From Osmia lignaria lignaria (taxonomy: Eukaryota > Arthropoda > Insecta > Hymenoptera > Megachilidae), in assembly GCF_051020975.1 (NCBI RefSeq), contig NC_135038.1, positions 1,114,001 through 1,178,000 on the forward strand: a DNA stretch of 64,000 nt, written 5' to 3'. This document shows, one piece after another, positions 1 to 11,366 of this stretch. The notes beneath the pieces were generated by a model that was given only the letters and a program-made list of their open reading frames with translations, ran no database searches and was not told the origin of the DNA. Position 1 is the stretch's first letter. Each line of letters opens with the position of its first letter. The position numbers were made by a program, and so were the translations under genes.

Positions 1-905
1 CAAATCCGGTGAACGCGGGGCTCACACATGGGAGGCAGATCTTTGTCCTATCCACCGCGATCCAAACATTTGGTTTAGAAACTGTTGCACCATTCGGCTG
101 TAGTGCTGTGGAGCACCATCGTGCATAAAATAGGTTGAATTACGTTGACTTTGCGGAATGATGTGCCGCAGTTCACTCAAGAGTTTCGATCTTAGAAATT
201 GAAGATATGTTGCACTGGATAACCGTGTCGGCAAATAGATAAAATGGTTGTCGGGCCGATAAAATGGTTGCCAATGATGCCTGCCCAGACATTAACGGTG
301 AACCTTCTTTGATTAAATTGCTCCATCATCGCATGGCGGTTGCGGTACGCCCAAATCCACGCATTCTGCCGATTGAAGATGTTGCTATTCGACAAGCTGC
401 TCTCATCCGAGAATAGGACACGTTCCAAAAAGCGTGGATCGTGTCACAGTTTATGTAACATCCAGTTACAAAATTCTCGCCGTCTGGCATAATCATTAGG
501 GCGTAGGGCTTGGACACGTCGAATTTTATATGGTCGCAGACCTTCTTCGCGTATTATACGCCGCACTGTAATGTGCGAGATTCCTACTCTTCTCGCGGTG
601 CTCCGTAACCCCATCAGTGGATAAGCTCTTGCGAGAGCTGTAGCTTTTTCTTCTTTCTGCCAATGCACTCGAGGTCGACCTGCTCCGTTACGTCTTGTAG
701 TAAGCTGCATCACGATTTTCTGCTCCCCGAATTGATAATCTAGTCGCGCAAAATCTCGTCTATCAGGAATTTCGTTGAGGTGTAATCTTCTTCCATTGTT
801 CCGCACTAAATCACGACAAATCTTACGAGCTAAAGAATAATTTCGTCCCGCTTCGTCTATAGCACGCAACATAACTCGAATATTTTTATATTTCGGCATG
901 TTCAC
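1..905 (-). pseudogene. Tc1/mariner-type DDE transposase, broken and cut by window edge
   Basis: Three minus-strand segments (444-905, about 235-428, 22-234) read as one transposase of the Tc1/mariner (IS630) superfamily, which cuts and pastes DNA at TA sites. The first segment has a basic helix-turn-helix region (SHITVRRIIREEGLRPYKIR). The second has the first catalytic Asp block (VLFSDES) and VNVWAGIIG. The third has the second Asp block (MHDGAPQHYS) followed by RWIG. Three lesions are visible: an in-frame TGA after MLHKL near 442-444; a 20-bp offset tandem duplication of gataaaatggttg (238-250 and 258-270) that shifts the frame; and an in-frame TGA near 19-21. The third catalytic acidic residue and the 3' end lie outside the window. 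The family call is secure from the spacing of these motifs; the subfamily is not. The gene is dead. Confidence 0.85.
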
Positions 906-1138
906 TGTTTCGTGGTTCCGAATAAACTGCCTTTTTACGGTGTTCGAAACCGTGCGAGATGGAGGCGTTTCCTATTGAAGTCATAAAAACTACAGAGGAA
1001 AGAAAGAGAGGAAATAAGGAAAACAGGGAGAAGAATAGAGATGGGGTGAACACCACATCTACAAGTTCAACAACCGAGTGGCCGTTCGCATAGAACCTAC
1101 ACCAATTCACGTGTAATGCTGATCCGATACTTTTTATG

Positions 1139-1325
1139 ACGCTCGACCTCCAGGCATAAAGAAAGAAGGACAGAAACAAAGAGCGGCAGAGAGGAAGAAG
1201 GATGGACTGAAGGAACGAACGAAGGAAGGAAAGACGGAAATAGAAAGAAGGAAGTAGGAAAGAGAGAAAACAAGAACGGGAGGAAAAGAGAAAGGAAACA
1301 AGCAGCAGCAAAAAAAGTGTAAGAA
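1139..1325. repeat. Purine-rich low-complexity tract
   Basis: The plus strand is almost only A and G here (gaaggaagg, gaaagaagg, gaggaagaag motifs), with a milder purine bias back to about 1000. The Phe/Leu/Ser-rich frames on the opposite strand are by-products of this composition. It resembles the purine-only LINE at 43.4-50 kb in style, but I could not align the two. Confidence 0.6.
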
Positions 1326-1364
1326 CGAGAAAATAAAATGCTTAGTGGGGAAGCTGGGATCACG

Positions 1365-2266
1365 ACCTGTTTCTATGCGGAGCCGATGCTTTCAACCTTG
1401 GATTTGACTACAAAATATACGCACATTATAAATAAAATTATTTCCAGAACTAATAGAATTTTATCATCACTCTCGGAGAGAACGAGCTGATTTGGTATAT
1501 CCGGTTCACTGAAAACCTCATTTCCGAGACAAGACAAATGGTGCAGCAACTAATACGATTTTTTGTTCCTCGATCAACAACCTTTGCATCTATATTTTAA
1601 ATGCAAAACTTCTGCGAATAAAACTCATATATATTGTCTTTTGCAAATTGCAACAATAATGAATATAATGATATATTTCACGAGATTCGAATGTTTGATG
1701 CTGTCCTTTGCGTAATAATTAACTGATGCATTAACTGCGTAACTGCGATGTGTTAACGAACTGTGAAATGATAAAACTATCCATTTATTTTGCGTTTATA
1801 TTCGAGGTGCAAAACTTCAATCAGTTAAATTCATTTTTATTTTCGTTTACACGGAGTAGCTCTTCATCTTTGTAAATATGCTCTTCTTAGAATTTACCTT
1901 ACCTATATGCTGGCATTGTGATTGAAATTCAAGAATTGTCCTATAGCATGAAATTCGAGCGATACGCGAGACTGACGCGCCAAGATCACTGGAGAGGGGA
2001 ACCGCGTGACTTAACGTTTAATACATTAACGTATAGGGAAACTTTGACGGCTTTTTTCTAGGGGAAGGGTAGACTTCCGGCACATAGTTCCTTTCAGACT
2101 TTTTATCCCCTCGATGAGCACTATACGATAAGCTGATAAAAAAATTTCACATTGAAATTAGGGGTCAAGGTGAATTTTGAGGTCGCTTTCTTTAACAGAT
2201 CTCCACCGATCCAGAGGGGTAGAATCACACCATATAGGTAGGGACATTTAATTTTTTTACACGCTG
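1365..2266. other. No recognised feature
   Basis: AT-rich sequence between the purine tract and the satellite array. I see no long reading frame, transposon terminus or RNA gene. Confidence 0.5.
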
Positions 2267-3424
2267 TACATTGATCTGTGGGAAGTAATCAGTATACTAC
2301 GATATGACTAGTGTAGATATGGTAGTAATGACATTGGTATTAAATGTAGGTACATTGATCTGTTGGAATGTGCCACTATATGACATTATATCTATTGTAG
2401 ATATGGTAATAATGATATTGTTATTAAAGGTACACTGTTCTCTGGGAAGGAATCAGTATATTACATTATATCGAATGTAGATATAGTACTAATGATATTG
2501 TTATTAAATGTACATTGATCTGTGGGAAGAAATCAGTATATTAGATTATATCGATTGTAGGTATAATGCTAATGATATTGTTATTAAATGTACATTGATC
2601 TGTGGGAATGAATTAGTATTTTACATTATATCTAATGTAGTCACAGTAATAATGATATCGCTATTAAGTGTACATTGATCTGTGGGAAGTAATCAGTATA
2701 TTACATTATACCTAATGTAGATATAATAATAATGATATTGTTATTAAATGTATATTACATATCTAATGCAGATATAGTAATAACGATATTGCTATTATAT
2801 GTACATTCATCTGTGGGCAGGGATCAGTATATTACATTATATCCAATGTAGATATAGTATGAATGATGTTGTTATTAAATGTACATTGAACTGTGGGAAG
2901 GAATCACTATATTACATTATATCTAATGTAGATATAGTACCAATGATATTGTTATTAAATGTAGGTACATTGATCTGTGGGAAAAGACCAGTATATTACA
3001 TTATATCTAATGTAGATGCAGTAATAATGATATCGCTATTAAATGTACATTGATCTGTGGGAAGTAAACAGTATATTACAATCATATGTAATGTAGATAT
3101 AGTGCCAATGACATTGCTATTACTTGTACATTGATCTGTGGGAAGGAATCAGTACATCACATTATATCCAATATAGATATAGTATGAATGATGTTGTTAT
3201 TAAATGTACATTGATCTGTGGGGAGGAATCACTATATTACATTATATGCAATGTAGATATAGTATGAATGATGTTGCTATTAAATGTACATTGATCTGTG
3301 GGGAGGAATCACTATATTACATTACCTCCAATGTAGATATAGTATGAATGATGTTGTTATTAAATGTACATTTATCTTTGTTATGTAATCACAATATTAC
3401 ATTATACCTAATGTGGATATAGTA
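2267..3424 (+). repeat. 80-bp satellite array 1
   Basis: About 14 head-to-tail monomers, most exactly 80 bp apart (monomer starts at 2431, 2511, 2591, 2671). Each begins tacattgatctgtgggaag and ends gttattaaatg. An 84-bp variant (2267 to 2351) and a short form lacking the tgatctgtggg half (near 2751-2801) also occur. Each monomer contains a dyad, TACATTA and TAATGTA around a 4-bp centre. The same monomer forms the array at 28418-29497. Monomers differ by scattered substitutions, so the array is not freshly amplified. Any short reading frame across it is incidental. Confidence 0.93.
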
Positions 3425-4030
3425 CAAAGTGGATATAGACAACCGAAATCAAAAGAATCACGGGTTTTTCCCAATACAACAAAGAACCTCGCAATAAACA
3501 GTTCCACAGCCCAGAGACAGTTTTCTTTTCTAGCTAGAAATATTTTCGCCTTAATTGCCTACCGCTGTTACTCGAAATTAATAAGTTTCCTGGAAGGGTC
3601 TTTCTTCGCAAAACGTTTTATTAGTGTCGAAAACGATTCCTGAGGCTATTGTTCGCCACGGTCACTCCGCAACCACCCTGCGGGAATTGCCCTGACGTCA
3701 CAGGGGTAGCGTCGCAGGTGTAGCGTCACTACCTGGGACTAACACCGGTCACAAGTGGGGAATGTCGTCCTACTACCGCCAAAAACGTCTCCACCAATCA
3801 AAACGAATCACCCCCGCCTGAAGTCACCCCATCCGTGGTGACGAAAAAATAAAACCTCTCCACGAGAACCAGAATAAATCAGCGAATCAATCGAACAACT
3901 CTTGTAATCAATCGTTTCAACGTATCAACCAAACATCCTCTCCAGTGTTATTCTGACATCTCGACAACTGTCGATTCAAATAAAATATATAATTTTACAA
4001 TTGTGTATTCTTTCTACGAATCAAACCGTA
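3425..4030. other. LTR-like sequence, boundaries unresolved
   Basis: From about 3641 the base composition turns GC-richer, with gtcacaggggtagcgtcgc, and then an AATAAA-type stretch at about 3979-3985. That organisation resembles the solo LTRs elsewhere in the window. A start at TGTTCGCC (about 3655) is possible, but I could not find a matching CA end with a target duplication. 3425-3640 is unassigned. Confidence 0.3.
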
Positions 4031-4106
4031 TCTACAGACTTACTCTCGTTAATTCGAGGTAATGTCCGAGCTCATCTTGAATAGAAGAATTCTCGGAGCT
4101 CAACAC

Positions 4107-4985
4107 CATTAAAGAAATTAAACAGTATGGAATAAAATAATAGGACAAATAAGAAAAATGTACCCTGAAAACAGATGCAATTACATTCTCGCAGGATATA
4201 TCAGGAAATATGTTTGAGGTAAAAGAAATATTAAATCTTATGTTCTTCAATACATTCTTTATTTCAAATTAATGTTTTTGAGTACAATGTATCAATATAT
4301 AATATGATTTCTTTTTCTTTATTTTCAGCATTCATTCAGACATTGATGAGGAAATTACAACGAAGATATTATGAAGTAGAATAGCTGAATAGATCCATTA
4401 AAGAAATTAAACAGTGTGGAATGAAATACTAGCACAAATAACAGAAACGTACTTTGAAAACAGATGCAATTACTTTCTCGCAGGATATATCAGGAAATAT
4501 GTTTGAGGTAAAAGAAATATTAAATCTTATGTTCTTCAATACATTCTTTATTTCAAATTAATGTTGTTGAGTACAATGTATCAATATATAATAATATGAT
4601 TTCTTTTCATTTATTTTCAGCATTTATTCAGACATTCGTGAGGAAATTAGAAACAAAAAATTATGGAGCAGAAAAGTTGAATAGATACATTAAAGATATT
4701 TTCAAGCATGGAATGAAATAGTAGGACATATAACAAAAACGTACTATGCAAACAGATACAATTATTTTCTTGCATGATATATCTGGAAATATGTTTAAGG
4801 TAAAGAAATATTAAATCTTATGTTCTTCAATACATTCTTTATTTCAAATTAATGTTTTTGAGTACAATGTATCAATATATAATAATATGATTTCTGTTTC
4901 TTTATTTTCAGCATTTATTCAGACATTGATTGATGAGGAAATTATAACAAACAATTTATGGAGTAGAAAAATTTGATAAATACAG
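4107..4985 (+). repeat. ~290-bp tandem repeats, left arm of fold-back
   Basis: Three units beginning cattaaag at 4107, 4396 and 4688 (spacing 289 and 292). Each contains gaggtaaaagaaatattaaa, then a run ending in a Ttt-rich tattttcag and a gcatttattcagacatt block. Inverted copies occur at about 8670-9295 and 27480-28020. Confidence 0.88.
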
Positions 4986-5690
4986 TGAACAAACTATCCA
5001 AAGTAGAGGATTATTAAATTAAATAAGTTTGTCTTGTAAATTATAATGTCAGAATATTTTAAATATATAAGTTAATAGGAGAAAATGAGGCTTAATTTGT
5101 AATTTCCTGTTCCAATTTCCTTAATATGCAGTTTAATTTATGGTTTACATTGTCTTTTTCTATTTACAAATAGATACTTTTGTCGTATAAAAATTCATAA
5201 ATGAAAAAAAGAAGTTGTAATATCAGAGTTGTTACTTCACTAATCACTTTCATCTATTTTGTATCACTTGTGTTTACAAATCTCAAATTCATCTCATTCG
5301 ACTACAACAGTCCAACTGAAATATTCCATTGTTCAGACTAATTAGAAAGACTATTCAAACATTTATATAGAAACAATCTTGTTTAACAAAGACTTATGGA
5401 GAAAAGATAGAAAAGGATATTTAATTACAGTCAATTAGTTTTATTTCACCATAGGCAAATATAACCTAAAATCTTACAATACGCAATTCACTAAATTTCC
5501 TGAACAATTGTACTAGATAATATTAATCACATATAGTCCGACAATATATTGTGTCAATTATACTTCCTTTTCCTGGTAATAGCTGATACTTTACAATATT
5601 TTGGTGAAACATGGACTACATGACAGAATGTAACGCGTTATACAGCTGACGCGATAAGACTGTAGAAATCGATAGAAATCAATGTTCCAC
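4986..5690. repeat. Single-copy part of fold-back left arm
   Basis: This AT-rich stretch matches, in reverse complement, about 8020-8640 and 27004-27470. Shared blocks include ataggcaaatataacc and gacaatatattgt. No coding signal. Confidence 0.75.
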
Positions 5691-5986
5691 TTTTTTTCCA
5701 CGCATTTTCATGATCAATCCCTTTTTTTGTCGAAAATCACGAGTACTTATCAATTTTTTAACGAGGGAAGGTGCTTATCATGAAAAATAAGTTGTTTTAA
5801 ATACGACGCAATAAAATAGTAAAAAATCGAAAAAATCATTATTTCCACTAATTTTCCATGTATTTGCATGATCGACCACTCTTTTTAAAATTGAAAACCT
5901 TTCGCGATTTCCAGTACAAAGTGTGGTCGATCATTCAAATACATGGAAAAATAGTGGAATTCATGATTTTTGCAATTTTTTACTAT
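5691..5986. repeat. ~158-bp repeat, palindromic centre of fold-back
   Basis: One reverse-oriented 158-bp unit turns into forward-oriented units at about 5885-5900. Here ccatgtatttgcatgatcga is mirrored by tcgatcattcaaatacatgg. The forward unit is broken at 5986 by a solo LTR and resumes at 6766. Confidence 0.75.
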
Positions 5987-6765
5987 TGTAACGCTATCGC
6001 GAAATTTCATCGACACGCCACCTCGCGAAATAGCCCCGAATTATCCGCGGCTCGCGATTTGAATATGTTAATGTTACGCGAACAAACATCGCGTAAACCT
6101 TATCCCGTTAGATTCTAATGAAACAATCCTAAACTATGTTAATTTCAAAGGAACTTTACCACCGTAAACGTTTATGACCTCCGTTTTTCGAACTCCAGGC
6201 CATCCGCGACGAGCGATAATTTAAATTCACGAACTTCCTTTCAAATCGCAGTTGTCCCCGTGTTTATTACCGATAATAGGTTGCTTTATTCACCGTCGCC
6301 CTAAGGTACGGTTGTTGCCGTCAACTTTATTGCTTTGCCGCGGCTAACGGTCCCGAACGGGAAACATCGATGCCGACCAGCCGAAGGTAGAAGACCCTTG
6401 GAAACACCTCGGGGTTTTCCCCAAAAAATCGCAACGTCACAAGCGGGCGGACATCTCGAACTCCCCGCTACAAATTCGGCCAACCAAAACGACCATTCTT
6501 GTTACCGCCCTCCACTAATCATGTAAAACAACCCCCACGCTACGTCTCCGCGAACTTACCTTGTAACGCGTTTTTGAAATACAGAGCAGAACAACTCTTG
6601 ACTCCGTTCAATCTTGACGTTTTATTAAAACCTACCATTCAAACTAAGAAGTCTTAGTTTTGGCGCGCACAAAGCAGAGTGTTTTTACACTCCACGGGCA
6701 GCCAACTCACGCTCTTGGAACCTTTTCCCCAGAATCTCCCTAAAACCGCTACGGGAAACGTAACA
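5987..6765. mobile_element. Solo LTR (779 bp), 4-bp TSD ctat
   Basis: The insert begins TGTAACGCTATCG and ends GGGAAACGTAACA, the TG...CA rule of LTRs. It is flanked by ctat at 5983-5986 and 6766-6769. Removing it restores tttttactat|tttaatgcgtcg, which is exactly the sequence of an intact 158-bp unit at about 7850. No internal domain remains, so this is a solo LTR left by LTR-LTR recombination. A 4-bp duplication fits Ty3/Gypsy. Orientation is uncertain: an AATAAA-like site reads best on the minus strand near 6620. Short frames at 6301-6526 are incidental. Confidence 0.8.
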
Positions 6766-6782
6766 CTATTTTAATGCGTCGT

Positions 6783-7387
6783 CACAGCCGACTCTAGTAC
6801 TAGCCATGCTGAACAACGTGGCAACACCGCTCACGTGACAATCGGGAGTCCTATTTTCAAAAACAGAGTCCTGTGCTCGGAATTGTAATTAACGTCCTTT
6901 TTAATTAAAAGCTGTAGTAATATACACTATTTTGTGTTAATTATGTATAAACAATATATAAACGTTGCAACTATGGCAAATAGAAGTGATGTGGTAGTAT
7001 AAAATTGTTATAAATGTGATATATATTTTGTGTACTCTCACAGTAGTTTGGTGTTGTGAAGCATGATATTTGAAATATTTACAGTGGTTTCAAGAAAATT
7101 TAGTTATGAAGCAAAATGAAACCATCTTTGGATCAAATTGAAACATTTAAGAATTGATAAACGTGTATATAAGTTAATAAAAACCTTGAAACAAGCGAAA
7201 TGATTGGATCGAAACCAAAGAGGTTATGTGAAGTCCAGAGAGTGTCGGGAGTCTGACGACGTTGATTGGCTGAGAGTCTGGGAGTCCGGGAGGCAGATAG
7301 AGTAGGGTAGGTGTTGATATATTCAGACCGGACTCTCGCGGTGTTGCCATTTTTACCTCAGCACGGCTAGTACTAGAGTCGGCTGTG
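6783..7387. mobile_element. 605-bp non-autonomous TIR element, copy 1
   Basis: The left end CACAGCCGACTCTAGTACTA is mirrored at the right end (TAGTACTAGAGTCGGCTGTG), and the inverted similarity continues inwards to the GGCAACACCG block. Direct repeats gcgtcgt flank it at 6776-6782 and 7388-7394. The insertion splits a 158-bp unit of the fold-back. Copy 2 (10070-10675) has an 8-bp duplication, so one base was probably lost here. An 8-bp duplication fits hAT- or P-type transposases. No transposase is encoded. The two copies are almost identical, which suggests recent activity. Confidence 0.88.
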
Positions 7388-8040
7388 GCGTCGTATTTAA
7401 AACAACTTATTTTTCATGATAAGCAGCTTTTCTCGCTCAAAAATTGAAAAGTATTCGTGATTTCCAGTAAAAAGTGTGGTCGATCATGCAAGTACATGGA
7501 AAAATAGTGGAATTAATGATTTTTGCAATTTTTTACTAATTTATTGCGTCGCATTTAAAACAACTTATTTTTCATGATAAGCACCTTTTCTCACTCAAAA
7601 ATTGAAAACTATTTTCGATTTCCAGTAAAAACAGTGGTCGATCATGCAAATACATGGAAAAATAGTGGAATTATTGTCGTTTTCGATTTTTTACTGTTTT
7701 ATTGCGTCGTATTTAGAACAACTTAATTTGCACGATAAGCACCTTTTCTCGCTTAGAAATTGGAAAGTATTCGCGATTTTTAGTAAAAAGATTGGTCGAT
7801 CATGCAAATACATGGAAAATCAGTGGAATTATTGATTATGGCGATTTTTTACTATTTTAATGCGTCGTATTTAAAACAATTTATTTTTCATGATAAGCAC
7901 CTTTTCTCGTTAAAAAATTGAAAAGTATTCGTGATTTTCGACAGAAAAAGGGGTTGATCATGAAAATGCGTGGAAAAATAGTGCAATTATCGATTTCGAT
8001 CAATTTCTACAGTTTTATCGCGTCAGCTGTACAACGCGTT
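7388..8040 (+). repeat. ~158-bp tandem repeats, right arm of fold-back
   Basis: Units start with gcgtcg(t/c)attta at 7388, 7547, 7704 and 7862 (spacing 159, 157, 158). Each contains catgataagcaccttttctc, a gatttccag block and gatcatgcaaatacatgg. The right arm has more units than the left, so copy number differs between the arms. Confidence 0.9.
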
Positions 8041-8660
8041 ACATTCTGTCATGTGCTTCGTGTTTCGCCAAAAAACTGTAAAGTATCGGTGATTGCCAGG
8101 AAAAAGAAATGTAATTGACACAATATATTGTTGGACTACATGTGATTAATATTATCTAGTACAATTGTTCAAGAAATTTAGTGAATTGCGCATTGTAAGA
8201 TTTTAGGTTATATTTGCCTATGGTGACATAAAACTAATTCATAGTAATTAGATATCATTTTCTATCTTTTCCCCATAAGTCTTCGTTGAACAAGATTGTT
8301 TCTAAAAGTTTTAATATATTTTCTAATTGGTCTGAACAATAGAATATTTCAATTGGACTGTTGTAGTCGGAGAAGATGAGTTTGAGATTTGTAAACACAA
8401 GTGATACAAAATAGATGAAAGTGAATAGTAGAGTAACAACTGCGATATTACAACTTTTTTTTTTATTTATGAACTTGGACAAGACAAAAGTATTTATTTG
8501 TAGGTAGCAAAAGACAATGTGAACCATGAATTAAATTCTACATTAAGGAAATTGGAACAGGAAATTACAATTTAAGAGTTTCATTTTCTCCTATTAATTT
8601 ATTTACTTAAAATATGCTCGCATTACATTGTTTTTATAGTCCATGATTTGGAAGACAAAC
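8041..8660. repeat. Single-copy part of fold-back right arm
   Basis: Reverse complement of about 5000-5660 with scattered substitutions and small indels. It also matches 27004-27470 in the same orientation. The 90-aa minus-strand frame at 8255-8527 is not conserved as a frame in the other copies. Confidence 0.72.
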
Positions 8661-9295
8661 TTATCTAATTTTATAATCCTCTTCTTTGGATAATTTGTTC
8701 ACTGTATCTATCGAATTGTTCTACTCCATAATTCCTTTATTGGAATTTCCTCATCAATGTCTAAATAAATGCTGAAAATAAAGAAAAAGATATTATATTA
8801 TTATATATTGATACATTGACCGCCACAACATTAATTTGAAATAAAGGATGTATTGAAAAAAATAAGATTTAATGTTTTTTTTACCTTAAACATATTTCCT
8901 TATATATCCTGCAAGACAGTAATTGCATCTGTTTTCAGAATACATCTTTGTTATTTGTCCTAGTATTTCATTCCATGCTGTTCACTTTCTGTAATGTAAC
9001 TATTCAACTTTTCTACTCCATAACTTTTTGGTTGTAATGTCCTCATCAATGCCTGAATAAATGCTGAAAATGAAGAAAAGGACATATTATTATATATTGA
9101 TACATTGTACTCAACAACATTAATTTGAAATAAAGGATGTAGATATTGAACAAAATAAGGTTTAATATTTCTTTTACCTTCATCATATTTCCACATATGT
9201 CTTGCAAGAAAGTAACTGCATTTCTGTTTCGAGAACATACTTCTGTTATTTGTCCTGGTATTTTATTTGAAATTCTGTACATTCTCTCTATCTTC
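8661..9295 (-). repeat. ~290-bp repeats, right arm of fold-back
   Basis: Two inverted units containing ctcatcaatg(t/c)c(t/c)gaataaatgctg (split here: ctcatcaatg then gaataaatgctg), with the polyA-like ataaagaaaaag block after it. The left arm has three units. Similarity to the left-arm unit fades at about 9295. Confidence 0.8.
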
Positions 9296-10053
9296 TTTGA
9301 TTCTAGTTTCGTTAGATCATGATAATCCCTGTAAAAGTATATAATTACATAGAAATAAGATTACTCACTTCAACGAATTTAATTCCACAGTTACTTTAGT
9401 AGTCAACATCAAAAGTAAGTACATACATTGTCAAATTGTACAAAACATTTTCAACAAATAGATTGAATTGTAGTCAAAACTATGATTCTAAACGAAGAAG
9501 TATAAAGCTAATTGAAGCATAAAATAACTAAAAAGATTCATTAAATGCATGCTATAAACGTGGATCAAAGTAGAAGTTTATTTCTTTTTTAAATCACGAC
9601 CAGATTGTGGGTGATCATCAATGACATGTCGCAGGACTCAACTTATGGGTACTTCAAACATTAAATCCGATTAAAAAAAGTCCCGTTCCATGTTCATTGA
9701 TTTCTCTTCAAATCTCCTTATCCTTCCTTATGAGATAAAAAATCTTCTTCATGTTTATAACGCATTTTCCTTACTATATAAATACGTACTTACATTCAAA
9801 TTAATAATTAAAATATATGATACATAATATTAATATAAAAAACGTATTCTGTCAAATATTCAATTCTTTCTGTAAAATTTCACATTCTAACCTATACCTG
9901 TCAAACGTTACACATAACTTTTAGCAGATATTGACATCTTAATAACTACCTTGTAATTATTCCTCTACTCTAACCTATACCTGTCAAACGATATGCGCAA
10001 TATACTGACCGTAGTTGTTTTATGGAACAAGCGTATTCGCAATTCGTTTCCCT
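9296..10053. other. AT-rich, no gene; short direct repeat
   Basis: No reading frame of note. The phrase taacctatacctgtcaaacg occurs at about 9890-9910 and 9970-9990, and again near 28047-28067 next to the second fold-back copy. It may therefore belong to the flank or outer part of that element. Confidence 0.45.
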
Positions 10054-11239
10054 TGTTGCGCGATTCTTCCACAGCCGACTCCAGTACTAGCCATGCTGAA
10101 CAACGTGGCAACACCGCTCACGTGACAATCGGGAGTCCTATTTTCAAAAACAGAGTCTTATGCTCAGAATTGTAATTAACGTCTTTTTTAATTAAAAGCT
10201 GTAGTAATATACACTATTTTGTGTTAATGATGTATAAACAATATATAAACGTTGCAACTATGGCAAATAGAAGTGATGTGGTAGTATAAAATTGTTATAA
10301 ATGTGATATATATTTTGTGTACTCTCAAAGTAGTTTGGTGTTGTGAAGCATGATATTTGAAATATTTACAGTGGTTTCAAGAAAATTTAGGTATGAAGCA
10401 AAATGAAACCATCTTTGGATCAAATTGAAACATTTAAGAATTGATAAACGTGTATATAAGTTAATAAAAATCTTGAAACAAGCGAAATTATTGGAACGAA
10501 ACCAAAGAGGTTAGGTGAAGTCCAGAGAGTAGTCGGGAGTCTGACGACGTTGATTGGCTGAGAGTCCGGGAGTCCGGGAGGCAGATAGAGTAGGGTAGGT
10601 GTTGATGTATTCAGACCGGACTCCCGCGGTGTTGCCATTTTTGCTTCAGCACGGCTAGTACTAGAGTCGGCTGTGGATTCTTCGTTCTTCTAGGGATTTT
10701 CAAATCCTAGGATCGTGGATAAGTCGCCCGTGGAGCGCTAAAGCATTCTGCTCACGATAATAATTTTAAAGAAAAAGAAAACTAACTTTAAACTATTTAA
10801 AATGAACTGAACTTTTATTAACGTTTAACTTTAACTTTAATATACTTGAACGAGAACAATAAATTGAATTGTAAATTAATGTTTTATACGTGCTCTTCTC
10901 TTAATCGTTTACAAAGAACAAAGGACGAAATTTTCTGGAAGGATCCCTTACTTATAGCTGCTGATCGTTAAGTAAATTGCCATTAGCAACGCTCATTAAT
11001 TTAGTCCTTGATAAACATTTTGATAACGATAAGCCGATTTTCTTCTTCTAAACGAGCTACTGATAAGGAATACTTGATAACAATTTGATAACGCAAAATT
11101 GATTTTCTTTTATAATTCAAATTTAACGCGCTTCAGTTTCCTCATTCAACTGTCTTTACAAGCTAGTTCATAGTTCATACAGCCTGGTTCACATCATGTT
11201 TCGCATCTATATTCTCTTAAACCGGGGAGGATCGCAACA
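10054..11239 (-). mobile_element. 3' LTR of the Gypsy element, interrupted
   Basis: The LTR starts TGTTGCGCGATTCTTC and ends GGATCGCAACA, so its termini carry the inverted 7-mer TGTTGCG/CGCAACA. Just inside (11240-11251) is cctcccccct, the complement of a polypurine tract. That places this LTR at the 3' end of the minus-strand element. A TIR element plus its 8-bp duplication occupies 10070-10683, so the LTR proper is about 572 bp. The part up to about 10945 matches the other LTR (19926-20193) closely. Confidence 0.85.
10070..10675. mobile_element. 606-bp non-autonomous TIR element, copy 2
   Basis: Same termini and interior as copy 1 (6783-7387), with few differences. The 8-bp target duplication gattcttc is perfect at 10062-10069 and 10676-10683. 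Removing the insert restores gcgcgattcttcgttcttc, as read in the intact LTR at 19931. It inserted after the Gypsy element had arrived. No coding capacity. Confidence 0.93.
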
Positions 11240-11366
11240 CCTCCCCCCTTGCACAAAAAAGTTGTTTCCTACAGAACCAGCTTTTATTACAATAAATTTT
11301 ACAAAAATTGCGCTTTTACATTAAATTTTACATAAACATATTTTACAAACAATTAACCCATACATC
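11240..11366 (-). other. Gypsy polypurine tract and 3' untranslated part
   Basis: On the minus strand, an AAGGGGGGAGG tract directly precedes the 3' LTR, the expected primer for plus-strand synthesis. The rest, together with 13828-13868, is the AT-rich 3' UTR between pol and the LTR. Confidence 0.7.

Larger units (their letters stand above)
4107..9295. mobile_element. Large AT-rich fold-back element with nested insertions
   Basis: The left arm (about 4107-5885) is repeated in reverse complement as the right arm (about 5900-9295, excluding insertions). From the outside in, each arm has ~290-bp tandem repeats, a unique part of about 0.65 kb, then ~158-bp tandem repeats. The centre lies near 5900, where ccatgtatttgcatgatcga meets its own inverse. 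Fold-back organisation with tandem repeats in the arms is seen directly. I find no transposase and could not define the outer target duplication, so the mobilising family is unknown. A second, one-armed copy lies at 25958-28090. Confidence 0.75.

Noticed and set aside
2267..3424. Regular repeats suggestive of a CRISPR array
   Set aside because: Units are contiguous 80-bp monomers with no unique spacers, in a eukaryotic context; it is a satellite.
3641..4030. Complete solo LTR
   Set aside because: No CA end with a duplication matching the left flank could be found; kept only as LTR-like sequence.
6301..6526. Overlapping 60- and 63-residue frames
   Set aside because: Both lie in the GC-rich part of a solo LTR and show no domain.
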